Under the pieces are notes generated by a model. It was given only the letters and a program-made list of their open reading frames with translations, ran no database searches and was not told where the DNA came from. From Adiantum capillus-veneris (lineage: Eukaryota > Streptophyta > Polypodiopsida > Polypodiales > Pteridaceae), in NCBI GenBank assembly GCA_014529385.2, contig CM043966.1, positions 106,467,587-106,531,586 on the forward strand: 64,000 nucleotides of DNA. Direction: 5' to 3'. Positions 22,219 through 34,999 of the stretch are shown one piece after another (the first letter of the stretch is position 1; each line of letters opens with the position of its first letter). The position numbers were made by a program, and so were the translations under genes.

Positions 22219-22446
22219 ACATCCTAGCTTTATTTGAATATATCCAATTATTTTAAATGATTCCTAGATACCATACTAGATATTACTAATTTAGATATAT
22301 GATATTGTGAATTAGTACTACTAAATACTATGAATTAGTACATCCTAGCTTGCTTTGAATGTATCCAATTATTTTAGCTAATTTCTAGATACCTTACTAG
22401 ATATTACTCATTTAGAGACACGATATTTGAATTAGTACTATTATAA
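22219..22446. repeat. Tandem duplication, unit about 121 bp
   Basis: Copies begin at 22219 and 22340 with ACATCCTAGCTT and share TATCCAATTATTTTA, AGATAC and ACTAGATATTACT. AT-rich, no ORF. Confidence 0.8.
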
Positions 22447-22548
22447 AATACACAATCAAAGGCAAACCTTTCTACCTCACAATCTAGAGTTTTACCAAGC
22501 ACCGAGCAAGATTTTTCGAGCAAACACAAAAACCGAGCGATATCCAGG

Positions 22549-22552
<4 letters not shown>

Positions 22553-22616
<64 letters not shown>

Positions 22617-22625
22617 ACACACACA
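22553..22625. repeat. (AC)n microsatellite
   Basis: About 36 AC repeats with one interruption (AT) near 22611. The Cys/Val ORFs crossing it are artefacts of the repeat. Confidence 0.97.
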
Positions 22626-22945
22626 GAGCATAAGAGAAGGAATTATTTGTTGCCATTTTTAAGTCGCCAATTTGAACATTGTACCATGGATCTCGTGCCA
22701 TCCTTTTAACCTCGACTTCAATGTACACTAGCAAGGCACTTCAATGAAGAAAAAATCAACACATCAAAGTAAGTAAGCGGGCCTCAAATAGTGATTTGTT
22801 TTTTCAAAATCATTCCAAACCACATCAATAGTTGGTTGATTGCTATCAATTATTACAGTCAACATACATAGCTTGCAAAAGTAAAATCTAAGTAATGAGA
22901 GGCACTCAAAATATGACATGTCCAGGACCAAAAGAAATGGAATGC

Positions 22946-25217
22946 TCACAAATGATCGAACGGGATCCTAGCGGGAGGTATATTCTCCTCATCCATCACA
23001 CCTGCATAACTCAATGCCTCCTGCCTATTGACCCCTCTAAATTGGGGATGAAGAGGAGGCAACACCAATGTCAAAATCAAAGCGCCGTCACAATCCAATG
23101 TTGCACAAGCACATCTTGAAGAGAGACATGCTTTGAGAACAGGAGCATTCCCACAACCAAACTCCAAACAAAGACCCTTTGGCCTACACAAAACCTCCCC
23201 AAGACTAGCAATGAAATAAGGGCTACATTGCATGTATCCTCACCATGCAAGCCCAAAATCCATAGCTGTGTAAGCGAACTTTGGTAAGTAGTGTTGCATG
23301 ATGGTATCTGTAGGGGTCATTCCGATAGCACAAAAAGATAGCATGCTCTCATCAAGGTAAAGTGGACCTCGTGCACCACGCCTATGAATGAAGAAAGCAT
23401 TGAACTATCACACTACAAAGAAACATGAAAACACTTAGAATGGAATATTTTAATCATTCCATACACAAGGTGCTAAAAACAAAATCAACCTCCTGATGAT
23501 CACCACCAACATCCAAAAATTTGTAAGGTGAATGAATAAGAATAACTCCTTGACGATGAACAACCATGCTAGATGCTCTACTCATCTCCTCAATCCACTA
23601 AAGAGTATCATATACCATATAGAAATTAGATTATAAACAAAAGTACACAAAGCAACAACCATTTTAGCTGGCTTAGTATAGAAGATATTTATACCTGGAG
23701 TAGATCCCAAAACAACAAGCTCTCTAGAATCTTCCAATCTATTGTGTGTCAAATGGATGGAAGCTCTCACATGCTCCTCAGTGAAACATGAAGGTTGTGA
23801 GGGTGTAGAATGGAAGACACCTCCAAAAGGAAAGTTTAAAAAAATAAAATAAAAAATGGTAGTCCACAAATTGAGCCTACCATCCCTCTTGTATCCACTA
23901 ACATATATAGACCGAACTCTAACCATATACTCATGTAGATGCATCCATATTAGTGATTGCACACTTGAACAAAACTCACAAGCTGTGGTAATGTAGTCTC
24001 CTGATATAGCTAAGCTATCATCTCTCGATGCCTATAGAACTTACTGCTATCTAAGGAAAAAAAAACGTACCGAATGATGCAAGCTATGTGTGCCAATAGC
24101 GTTTGTCAATTATAAACAACAATGAAATTACTAAACCATGGGTTCATTTTCACACCGTAGTCTATTTAAAAATCAATAGCAAGATTATTAAATCTTTGTG
24201 AGTTAAGTTAAGGCAATAATTTTAAAAGTAATACCCAAAAAACTTTCAACTACATATGCCTTATTTACTCAATTATAATCCTCGGGGGGGTTCACTATAT
24301 ATAAGCCATCTATACAACGTGCGTTCAAAGGGTATTTAAAAAACCCCTTATCTGTGAATCTTGAACTAATAAAACAACCCCTCTTTCTTTATGAAATTAC
24401 GGGTTTTTTTCCAAAGTGCAATAAAAGAACCCCTTATTCAAATATATTTATGTCAATTTACCCAAAATTTTTGAATTAAAAAACCCCTCCTGTTGAACTC
24501 TCATGGTATACTTACATACATAGAGGTAGGCCTCCCGAGTTATAATCAAGATAGTGTAGGATAGTGTCCCAAAAGGTTAATATATGAACATGATACTAAA
24601 GATAGAAAGTGGTTAACAATAATATCAATGGCCTCTTTGTAGAACCAGAGAAAAAATATTTATTACCATTAAATATTCTTTCATCATTCTCATGGTTCAG
24701 CTTTGGGACACTATTGTAAATTGTCCCGCGTGAATGTGGGATAGTTTTGGGCAGTGTCCTAAAAGGTTAATTTTATGAAAATGATGCTAAGGATATTTAT
24801 TGTTTAGCAGTTTCAAGAAAGATGAGATTAATTTTTAAAGGACGTTCCCTTCATTTTTTGAATACATTCCCTGACTCAAATCCATTTTGTGACAACACAT
24901 TTTGAAAAAGAGTTTCAATTTACCGTGAACTAGAAGAATCCAATTAACAACTGCTAAAAAAACTCATAATCAGAGAGAGGATTATATTTCTATGAGTATA
25001 AATCATGTATAGAACTAGCACCATATATTCATTTGACCCTTTGCATCTACCCATTTATATATCCCACAAGGGTAAATCATAATAGAACTTACTGGATTGT
25101 ATGCAGAGAAGGAGCCATGCATGCCCCCAAACCTACAAGTATCATGCTCAAGGAGACATGTTGGGTATCAAAAGCACACTCATAAGTTTTTGTAGCAAAT
25201 TTTGCAAAATCCCACCT
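22946..25217 (-). pseudogene. Multi-exon gene relic with a methyltransferase-like motif
   Basis: Four minus-strand coding blocks can be read with plant-like introns between them. Block 1, about 25217-25098, ends at a CA|GTAAGT donor. Block 2, 24031-23695, follows an acceptor CTATAG and ends at CCAG|GTATAA. Block 3, about 23600-23492, follows CTTTAG. Block 4, about 23411-22946, follows GATAG. Introns 2 and 3 are about 80-95 nt; that between blocks 1 and 2 is longer. Block 4 contains LEFGCGNAPVLKACLSS (about 23118-23175), which resembles the S-adenosylmethionine-binding motif I of N6/N4-type DNA methyltransferases (F-x-G-x-G-x...). I could not find a convincing catalytic (D/N/S)PP(Y/F/W) motif. 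A stop in block 4 and a phase clash between blocks 2 and 3 make it a probable pseudogene. The methyltransferase link rests on one motif. Confidence 0.45.
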
Positions 25218-25800
25218 ATAAATATGTTTCAAACAAATATTAATCACTAAGATTTAGCAACCTCATAATGAGACACCAATCATTTACATCACAATTGTCA
25301 AATTACATTGTCAAACTTCTCAATCCAATGCATTTCCTATCTATCTGGACAAGGCCATTGAGCATACTAGGTCGATGCAGAACCAACTATGGCATGTTTC
25401 CAACTGTCCCAATTGTGATCCATTTGATGTGCTTGTCATCCCACATCATCAAACTTTCCAATCCATTACGGCCATTCAACATAGCGCGTCGGTGCGGAAC
25501 TAGTTATGGCATGATCCCATTTTACAAAAAAAAGCGTAAGATTTCACAGTAAATCCAAATAGAGCTAATGGTTTCCCAATTAACATCACATATATTCCTT
25601 TATCTACCACACCTAAGCCTTTCTTCATGCTTTGACATGCTCACCTCTGCAATATCCAAAACAAAAAGAGCATTGAAGTGCGTGAGCTGATTCCGTCAAG
25701 CCAAGCTACTACTAGGTTTGCTCCACTTTTGTTGTTGTTGTTCCTATTCAATGTTTGACTATAGAAAAAATGGGATTGTACCCTAAACACGGGAGCAGTT
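25218..25800. other. Stretch upstream of the methyltransferase-like relic, no feature recognised
   Basis: It may hold further degraded exons of the same relic: short phrases such as CGGTGCGGAACTAGTTATGGCATG and a similar one about 120 bp earlier suggest a local duplication (25340-25520). No reading frame could be supported. Confidence 0.3.
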
Positions 25801-26620
25801 AGGGCAGTGTCTCATGAAAGATGCACTGATGCGCTATCGAGTAGGGCCAAGTCCCACTTGATGCTTATTTTCCTTCTCTTCTCCAAAGGCACTGCTAATT
25901 TGGTTTGTTTTATTGATGACTTTATGAATGAAGATACTTTCCTTAAACCATACACTTCTATTCTAAATTTGAACGATGGCTCTATGTTGTTTCCTAATAC
26001 AAAACCAAAAGTTGCATGAAGTTTACATTCTCCCAACCCTTCAATGCTTTTTCTTATTTGTTTAATATAAAATGTTAATGTCAAGAGCATGTTTTCTACC
26101 CTTAACACTAGACTTGTAATGAGCCACAAAACTGGCTGAAGCCACAAAAATGGCTCACATCGGGATTCTAGTAAATGAAACATAACTTTTGTAAATGGCA
26201 TCGAAATTTCATGAAACTTCTTCTTTATGGGTTCAAGATATGAAAAAGTTTTCTAGATACCCAATTTACATGAAAAGCTAAAAAATAAAAATAAAAATTA
26301 TAAAATTAGTAGATTTTACATAAAATTGCACTTCAACACTTAACTTGGAGAAGTAAATATTGTTGACAGTCTTTGTATATGGGTTAAAAAGCTTGGTACA
26401 TCTAACACATCTATTGAGGGATTTTTCAAAGAAGTTTGGACCTGCTTAACAAAGATTTGATTTACTTTCAAAAGAAAATACAAAAATTTTGTCCATCCGC
26501 ACAAATTAGTCGTAGAAGATGGCAATGAAAAGACACCTTCCAACCTTCATTTAGCTCTATACTATCTTTATCAACTCATATTGGCTGTTGGTCTTAATTC
26601 CCTGAAACAATTTTCTATTT
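25800..26620 (+). pseudogene. Coding-like relic, unknown
   Basis: Plus-strand frames at 25807-26019 and about 26350-26620 read as protein-like (acidic/aromatic segments such as FIDDFMNEDTFLKPY, and a Lys-rich stretch near 26460-26540) but are split by stops and AT-rich, intron-like sequence at 26200-26340. I do not recognise a family, and one or both parts may be chance. Confidence 0.25.
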
Positions 26621-26704
26621 AGATAACTAACATAGTGTTCAGAAATTTTTTACAAAAGTCTCAAAAAGCCAAAAAAGTGGCCGATTTTTTACAGGACTAG
26701 TGTT

Positions 26705-27130
26705 AACCCTCCCACGTCGGCGTGATACTTGTTAGGGGTAGGTCTCGACATTATTATAGGGGCGAGCACACTACACCTTGGCTTTGTGTGTCTGTCCCTT
26801 ATGGTCCCGCGCCAACGCGGTATGGACTAGCGTTGAGCAGGTTACACAAGGGGCTGCAACTTCAGCTCCCCTAAAACCCGTCCTTCAGCTTGTCTCCAAT
26901 TGGAGCTGCTGCAACTTGCGTTGGGCAGGTTGTTGTCGATCAAGTTACACAAGGAGCAGCTGATCTAGCTCCCTTAAAAGCCGTCCTTCAACCTGTTCCC
27001 ATTTGGAGCTACTGCAGCTTATGGCCCAAATGAGAGAGACTGTAGAGAGAGAGGGAGAGCACGTTTTCTTCCCTTATAAACCCTCCCGAGCCGGCACTGT
27101 ACTAGTTAGGAGTAGGTCTTGGCGTTATTA
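26705..27130. repeat. Composite repeat: about 51-bp direct repeats enclosing a tandem duplication
   Basis: Outer copies at 26705-26755 and 27079-27130 both begin AACCCTCCC and contain TAGGTCT. Between them an 88-bp unit (26831-26918) and a 102-bp unit (26919-27020) are tandem copies sharing GTTACACAAGG and CCGTCCTTCA. The size and terminal direct repeats recall a small TRIM-like element, but no PBS or PPT is visible. Confidence 0.6.
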
Positions 27131-27369
27131 AAGAGAGAATGAGAGAGAGGGAGAGTTGTGACCACCTTTGGATCTTAATTTTTATATCTTTTCCAAAGCA
27201 AATTCTTTTGTGTGCCATGGTTATACCTCACTCATCTGTATTGATAGAAAACCGAGCCAAGCCAAGGGGAAGCTAAGGCGCTTAATGTTCTCTGCTCTAC
27301 ATGCCTTACAGTTTTTCACCTCCAGAGCCTTGCGCTTCAGCAATGGCAGAAAGCTCTGTCATACAAGTC

Positions 27370-27373
27370 TTCA

Positions 27374-27411
<38 letters not shown>

Positions 27412-27440
27412 GAGAGAGAAAGAGAGAGAGAGGGAGAAAT
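27370..27440. repeat. Compound (TG)n(TA)n(GA)n microsatellite
   Basis: Direct reading of about 10 TG, 9 TA and then GA-rich repeats. ORFs over it are compositional. Confidence 0.95.
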
Positions 27441-28400
27441 GAAATGTTATATTAAACGTCTTCAATAGGCCAAAATGACCTATGAGACCACAGTGATACA
27501 ATCTTGGTCGATCTAATACAATGTTTGGGTACAAAATAAAAACAAAGTAAAGCAAAAAACTAATATTATCATCATCATCAATGCTCGAGGATGTCTAGCC
27601 TCATGAGTCATTCCATAAAGTATTGGATCGTCTTCTGAAGAGCATCGTCAATGTCCACCTTTGTAAATAGCTATACTAGATGTCTCCCATGTCATGCTAG
27701 AATAGCCCTAATCCTTTGATCGAGCCTCCACCGGTGACGTGCCCTCGTAGACGTGGGCATCTAGCTCTCTTGAGCTCATTGGCTATGTCTACACATATAC
27801 CTCTGGTAAAGATAGGCGTTGACGTGCACCCCCAACATATGTACAAGTGTGACCTCTTTAGGTAGCATGACAACATGAGCTGCTCATCTTGGAAGCTGTA
27901 AGCCACAAATTTAATTCTCTAATAGTGGCAAGATATGTGGGCCCATTAAATAAAAGTGCCAATTTCCAAAGGTTTTGTGTTGTTCTTCTCGTATGTACAA
28001 GCATGTCCGTTGTAGTTGGCATGATGATATGAGTTGCTCATCTTGGAAGCTGTAAGACACAAATTCAATTCTCCAGCAGTGACAAGAAATATGGGACCAT
28101 TAAATAGAAGTGCCACAACTGCCAAAGTTTTTGTTGCCACATACAAAAGTTTGTTGTTACTGTCACTACACTTGTTTACAATGTACCACATAGCAAGAAT
28201 AATGATTCTACCTCTCCGAGTCTCTGGCCAGAGAAGAAGGTGCATCAAATGGTTTGGGAAATTTGACGCACAAAGTTTGGTTAAAAAATGACGTGTTTTG
28301 GCGTTCTTTTTGGAGAGAAAGTACGTTGTGGTAGGTTCATAAACAAAAATTCAGATAATGTGCAAAATGGTGTTTTTGCACCATGATTTTGGTGAAGGAG
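27441..28400. other. Intergenic stretch with a short local duplication
   Basis: No supportable gene. The phrase CATGAGCTGCTCATCTTGGA (27872 region) recurs as ATGAGTTGCTCATCTTGGAA near 28030, each followed by a similar 80-bp context, so a diverged tandem duplication of about 158 bp is present. Confidence 0.45.
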
Positions 28401-28404
28401 AAAA

Positions 28405-28640
28405 TATCGTGTTGTGGGTGCCAAACCAAGAGTAATTGTGGAGGGGTTTCTAAGGTTTTACAAAAAAATTAACACTCGTGCTTTAAATATTGACGAGATG
28501 ATTATTGGACCCCCTGGGCCAACCGCAAGGATGTAGGTTGTGGAAGAGGGAACTTACCTACTTCCATGGGAGGTTGAGATGTTGCAAAAAAATGTATTTG
28601 TGATGCAAGGTGATAATTTGATAGCACATATGAACAACTA
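28405..28640 (+). pseudogene. Short coding-like fragment, unknown
   Basis: One plus-strand frame reads about 75 protein-like residues with a single stop (NTRALNIDEMIIGPPGPTAR, then a Trp/Glu-rich segment to NNYWVM). No family recognised. It has no neighbours that would give context. Confidence 0.3.
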
Positions 28641-29494
28641 TTGGGTAATGTAGAGCACAACCTAGCTCTTTCCGTGCTAAATTCAAAGAAGAAAAGCATG
28701 CTAGATGGAGTTCAAAATTAAGCAAATAATACAATGGGAGGATAGCATTGGGTCCAAGCATGCATGAAAAACTAGTGAAAGAGGTTATTTTGGTGCCTAA
28801 TTTTTTGCATGTTTTTTATGTTAATATTGGAGGGTCCATTTAAAAGGGGGTGACACATGTTGTGACCATTGTAGACTTCCCTCGATGTATTTGTGAGGAT
28901 CTCTCAAAAAAGACAACAGGTGCCTCACATGTGTGCCTTGCAAACACATGAACTTGTGTGTTTTTGTGTCCTTGGGTTGAACTTTATAGCTCATGAGTTT
29001 ATGGATTAGGCTACACTAACAAAAGTGGAGTTATTCTAAGGATTGGGTGGGGCTAGAGTTTCAGCATAGCATTAGATTTACAAGCTAAGGTTTATGGTCC
29101 TCTCTAGATTGGCCATTTTTTGGATTCCTCGCAATTTCCATTGAAGGAGGGGTGCCTAGAGTTTTGATAGATTATGTTATTTAATCAAATACAAAATTAT
29201 ATTCTAGCAGCAATCACCTTCATGCACTTGCGTTTTCAATCCTCTATAGATTGACCATTTTGTCAGAATGTCTGCACTTGACAGTATGGCAAGGCTTAAT
29301 CAAAAAATTAATTTGTGAACACTACAATTCTATTTACTTTCGCTCAAAAAATGTCACCGTTGGATTTTTTTGCTCGGTGTATGGATTTTCTCCACAATCT
29401 ACAACTACTATAAGAACCCACAATAAAAAACCAAGCTCTATAAGAAAGTAAAAAAGACAACCATGTAAGAATAGTGCTGTGAAAATACATTTAA
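28641..29494. other. Intergenic stretch, nothing recognised
   Basis: No ORF with coding character, no clear repeat and no RNA gene seen. Confidence 0.35.
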
Positions 29495-29765
29495 CTTCCA
29501 TGCTTTGAGAGCACAATGATGAAGATTTTCTTTTAAATTTGCACCCAATTGAAAAAGATCCTTTAGGTTTGTTTTGCAACCCTTTTCAACATATCTTTCT
29601 ATATTCCACTCCATACGCTTCACCTACATGCTTTCATCCATTAGATTTGAGTGATTACATGCTTTGAGGGTACAATGATAAATATGACTATATTTGGGAA
29701 GATTTCCTTCTATATTTGCACCCAATTGAAAAAGATCTCCAGCTTTGTTTCCAACCCTTGATGGC
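29495..29765. repeat. Diverged tandem duplication
   Basis: Two copies (about 29495-29640 and 29655-29765) share ATGCTTTGAG, ACAATGAT, TTTGCACCCAATTGAAAAAG and CAACCCTT. A fragment related to the end of the first copy recurs near 32425. Confidence 0.65.
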
Positions 29766-31362
29766 ATTGATAGCCATTTTTTGGCTCTCTGTAATGCCAT
29801 AGTGAGCTACCTCACCCTATCAAAATCACTCAAACACTCTGGTTATCCTCACCCTTTCACTGTACATAGGCGTGTGTGAGTTAGGGACTTTTCCCATATC
29901 TCCTTAAAAACCCTCAATTAGCTAGTCATTGGGGTAGTTGAGCCAAAATAATCAATTAAATTTTTTTTAAAAAATATTATGGTCTATTTTTCGTAAATAT
30001 CTCATTATATTTAGGACCTAAATATAGGGATTTTTTATTAGGTTTTTGGTATTTTTTAAAATATTTTTACCTATGTGTGTGTTTTATTATACCTATGTAT
30101 GCATTCTTTCATCCTCTTGCACCATAAGTATATTTTTTACTAATGTGTACATCCTCTAATCTCATAAATATTTTTTTTAAAACCATCTCCCACATTTCTA
30201 TCCTCACCCGTGTGAAAACAAAAAACCAGTTTCTACTCCCTTAGTCACTTCCATTATATAAATTTTATTTACTTGTATACTTTTTCCTCTTTCAACCAAA
30301 ATAAAAGAGGGACCATATCATTATGATTCCAATATCTTTTTCCATATCCATAATTCTTTCATACTTTTTAATTGTGTACTCATTATTCTAACATCATGTG
30401 CTCATTAAGCTAAAGTCATGAATAATCCATACACTACTCCCACCATGTATATATTTCTTTATTCACCAATGATCCTCCTCCATGCATCTATAGAGATAAC
30501 TTGGATTCTTTGTATCATGATATGACTCATGGAGGGGCTCACTCTTGGATGCATTGTGAAAAGTCAACAAAGGAGGGGTCCACTAAAAGACTTTTACAGG
30601 CATAAAAACAGGCTTTTTGGTGAGATTTTTGGCTTCCATCTACACTCTGAACTAGAGGAAGTGAACAAAAAAAAAAAGCTCACAAGCTGAATAATCACCT
30701 CAAAATATTTCATAATTTTTGGAGCTGCCAGTGGTGAGATATGATGTTTTTAGTGGATCCCAGTCTGCCCACTTTTTCTCACAAGTCTCCCCAGTCTTCT
30801 CTCACCTCCATTCACTTTCACACACACACTCATTCCTCTCTATCCCCCCTCGCTCAAACCTACACCTTCCATGGTTTCTCTCACCCTCTTTACCATTAAC
30901 CGCCCCTCTCAATTATAGCTCTCATATAAATTCTACATGTACATGCACAATCCCTATGCCTATCTCTATTATCTCTAAATCACAATTCCTTTTACCTCTT
31001 CTCTATATACAAAAATTCAGCATGTAAAACCATGCTTGATCTTTGCTAATTGGGGAATTTTATTAATCAACATTGGCATCTACATTGTGGTGATTCAACC
31101 TTGGCGACCATAACATAAGAAGAGAAGAAGAAGAAGAGGATTGGCAGTCAGTTTTGAGAACCTACACAATTAAGTTCAAAACTTCTTCAAGCTTCACCAT
31201 CACAAGGATTCCCTCACTTCATTCAACCATCCACCTCATTCTACTCATTGTAAATATATCATTAACTTTTTAGTGATTACTAACACTAACCACTAGCATG
31301 CTAACACAAAATAACCATTGACCTAACCATGAAAAGCACCTACCTCAACACATGTGCATAGT

Positions 31363-31365
<3 letters not shown>
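29766..31365. other. AT-rich intergenic stretch
   Basis: No gene supported. The Ser/Pro/Leu-rich frame at 30719-31027 reflects CT-rich composition rather than coding. Confidence 0.4.

Positions 31366-31416
<51 letters not shown>
31366..31416. repeat. (CT)n microsatellite
   Basis: About 25 uninterrupted CT repeats. Confidence 0.97.
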
Positions 31417-31420
<4 letters not shown>

Positions 31421-32879
31421 CTTCCTTAACACTTTCACCGTATCTACCATCAATAATGCTCTCTTTTGAGACCACGTCCATGACTCAAGCAAACAAAAAA
31501 GGCCGGCAACGTTTTGATATTAAAAAGAAATTCAAATATTTATTTGATTAGCATGTAAATAAGGTTATCAATAACCTTAATAAGGGGTCTCTACCCTGTA
31601 ATAAATAGGCCCCTCTCCTTCTTTTAAATGATCTCCAAGATCTAACAAACCAGCCTAATACTATAGGCGTGAGGAGAGACTTAGGTGTAGCAACCACTTT
31701 GTGAGCTTCACACTTGTGTAAGAGAATCTTTGATGCTACACATTGCAAAGTGAGAGAGTGTGAGTACCCTATCTAAAACCACTATTGTATATGCTCTTCC
31801 ATTTTCAACAATTTAAGGTTTTGGTGCTTCAAAGGTGTCCTTTCACTTGTGCCACGTTATTTGGTGAATGCAAGGTGACTCGTATCTTTTAAGTTCCGTC
31901 ATTTGAGATTGTTTGAGAAAGTGGTTAGTGTGTTTTCATTGAAAAGTTTCTTGTTCATTGCAAGAGGGTTTTGTGGTGAGAGGTTTCCCACACCCTAAGA
32001 CAATGTGTATGTGGTAGCAATGTTTACCATTCACTAATTGTTGGTTTAGTTTATACAAGCTCCATGATAGTGCGATACTATACAACCTTATCTTGCAAGT
32101 TTTCAATCAAGTATTTGCACAAACTCCATTCCATTTCTCCCTCTTTTCCCTTTTCTCTAGCTCTCTCTTGCTCCATTTGGTGTTGATCTTGGTGTGATAT
32201 TTCTTGTGTGTGTTTTTGTTGCACCTCTTTTTGGTTGTGACAAAATCTCTCTAGCATCCTAGTTTGCATCCCATACTAGATGGTGCCTCTTCACTTGTTT
32301 GGCTGTGGGTTTGGTGTTGTTGTTTCTTGCTTGTGGTCGCCCCACCCCTAATTGAGCAACACGAGAGCCTTGAAGGGTGTTTGGAGGTTTCCTATCTTCT
32401 TGCCCGCCCGCAGACTACCGCAACATATCCTTCTATAGTCCACTCCACACACTTCATCTAGAAAAAAAAAACTTACTTTGCCTCTGCAAAAAACAACCCC
32501 TTTTTTTGGATTGGCCCTTGTTGTGTATAGGGTAAAATTATGTAATGGTGTCTACATAGTTGTTGTCCATGGACATTGGCTTCAAAAACATGCTACCATG
32601 TTTTCTATACAAGGTTGTATTGACTCTCTAGCGTGTTATAATATATACTAATGGATGGATTATTTAGAGTAAAACATTAAGCTGTGAGCTACAAAAAAAA
32701 TAAAAAAATAATATATTTTGTAAAGAGCTACCATGCCCCTATTTCCATGCTACACTATACGATCGCAAAAATAGATTTTCACCATTACAAGACTTTATCC
32801 TTCACTTTGCACTTTCACACTCCAAGAGATGTAATCCCAAACATGGCTTTTGGCAAGAAGTAATTTCAATTTTAGAAGA

Positions 32880-32880
<1 letters not shown>
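31417..32880. other. Intergenic stretch, nothing recognised
   Basis: Short ORFs only; none has recognisable domains or consistent coding character. Confidence 0.35.

Positions 32881-32958
<78 letters not shown>
32881..32958. repeat. (TG)n(AG)n microsatellite
   Basis: Nine TG followed by about 30 AG repeats. Confidence 0.97.
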
Positions 32959-32961
<3 letters not shown>

Positions 32962-33140
32962 TGTTGACATAAGGGATTGAGATAAACTATCTACTACCAC
33001 ACTTGTGAAAATATAGAAAGGTTATTGAATTTTCTAACACTTTCCCACACAACTTTGTAATTCCATCAAATAAATCCAAAGAGACCTCGAAGATATATTT
33101 GATGAGTCTTGAATTGGATATCTACTATCCAATAGGACGC

Positions 33141-33141
<1 letters not shown>

Positions 33142-33187
<46 letters not shown>
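33142..33187. repeat. (CT)n microsatellite
   Basis: About 23 CT repeats directly after a GGACGCG sequence. Confidence 0.97.
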
Positions 33188-33190
<3 letters not shown>

Positions 33191-34466
33191 GGACTCCAAG
33201 AATCAAATTTCAAATTATAGATTGATATACATGATGTCTAACAAACACACTACAAGATAAATAAGCTAGTCGAGGACATTAAATATATCCAACATACTGG
33301 TGAATCAAAATCAATCTCATGGGTGATGCTTGAGATCACAAAAAGGTAACCGTGATACTTGCAAGAACAAAATTGGTGTGTAGATTGAAGGATAGTGAAG
33401 GGGCATTGTTTTTAGGGGGAGGAGTGGATGATGATAGGGGTAGAAGGATTGTATGCATCAAAGTGGAGGGATAGTAGTGTGTAGCAGGCGTACTTGGGTT
33501 CTTGCAAGACAGAAAGATGGCATGCTATGAGTTGGGTGAAGAGAAATCCAATATTGCTTGCATGCTGGCTAGTGGGTAGCTAGATGCAAAAGAGTAGCTA
33601 CAGAGTGATTTTGGGGGGTCCCTCCACTATTGCTAGTGATGGCTACTAGGACACTAAACCAATGTTATGTACAAACAAGGAAGAACTAGGGGCTACATTA
33701 AAGCAATGTGGATGCAATTTTTATGCGACATGCATCAATTTCCAAAAAAGGGTTGAGTGTGAGGGTGTTTTATTGAAACCAACTAGTGAAAAGGAAAACA
33801 ATAAGCACCTCATTGTTGCAAGCATGTTGCAACAACTCTTGTTGCTCTAATTTGGACCTTTACTAGTAAGGGTGGTTGAACTAGTGTTGAAATTTTCTCT
33901 GAATGAACCTTATTATCATGGAATCTGTAGACAATACAATATTGAATCCGGAACTTAGCATTCACAAGTTAATGTCGTGTACTCCATATAGGAAAGTGGT
34001 GAAAGCATAAAGCATTATAAGAACTGAACTTTTGCAAACATTTGTATATCTCATCAATAAAGCTTCCTTCCAGAGACTCTGATCACAACAATGGAAAAAG
34101 ATTTCAGAGATCTTGAGAAAATCCAAACGGCTGATCCATATTTAACTTCAATAGCCGAAAGTTTTCCTTTACATATCTTATAATAATGTACGTGAGTGAG
34201 ACCGTATAACAAAACCGGACCCCAAAAATTAATAATAATGTGGACACATGAAGTTATTATATCAAGAACATAGTGCACTCATTGAGTAGTGAACCCTAGG
34301 GAACAAATAAATTCGTGCAAAAACTTAAAGCAGCAGTGCCACATTGGCACTAGAAGGATAGGGGACATCAAGAAAGTATCAGGCATTATCCAATGGCATT
34401 TTCATTTCTTATGTAGAGAGCACTTTTGTCCCTTATCCTACACCTTGGATTACTATAACCAAATCT
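33188..34466. other. Intergenic stretch, nothing recognised
   Basis: Short ORFs (for example 33662-33850) lack recognisable motifs or support from context. Confidence 0.35.
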
Positions 34467-34999
34467 ACCTAGGTCTCTTCTTGCTGGAGATATATGGCCT
34501 CAGAGAGACTACCTACCTAGGTCTCTTCTTACTGGAGATCTATGGCCTCAGAGAGACTACCTGATCTACATGCAAAGGAACAAAGCAAGACCAACAAATA
34601 AGGGCCTTTGGATCCCAAAGGTAAGGTTTTCACCACCATCATGTAAAAGGGCATGTTGGTTTTGCACGTTGGCCTCCTTGGGGTTCTTTATGAGAGCAAG
34701 GTAACCCTGGATGCTACCATGAACATTCATACCCTCTGTGCAGTATTACAAAGTATACCTAGGTCTCTTCTTGCTGGAGATCTATGGCCTCAGAGAGACT
34801 ACTTGATCTACATGCAAAGGAACAAAGCAAGACCAACAAATAAGGGCCTTTGGATCCCAAAGGTAAGGTTATCACCACCATCATGTAAAAGGGCATGTTG
34901 GTTTTGCACGTTGGCCTCCTTGGGGTTCTTTTATGAGAGCAAGGTAACCCTGGATGCTACCATGAACACTCATATCCTCTGTACAGTATTACAAAGTAT
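34467..34999. repeat. Tandem repeat, unit 242 bp, 2.2 copies
   Basis: A 48-bp partial unit (34467-34514) is followed by full units at 34515-34756 and 34757-34999. The full units are about 97 % identical and each begins ACCTAGGTCTCTTCTT. A plus-strand frame stays open through the last copies (34653-35075), partly because 242/243 bp changes frame between copies; I do not take it as a gene. Confidence 0.9.

Noticed and set aside
22404-22734. ORFs of alternating Cys/Val residues
   Set aside because: They are translations of the (AC)n microsatellite at 22553-22625.
30719-31027. 102-codon plus-strand ORF rich in Ser, Pro and Leu
   Set aside because: CT-rich sequence gives such ORFs by chance; no domain, intron or neighbour supports it.
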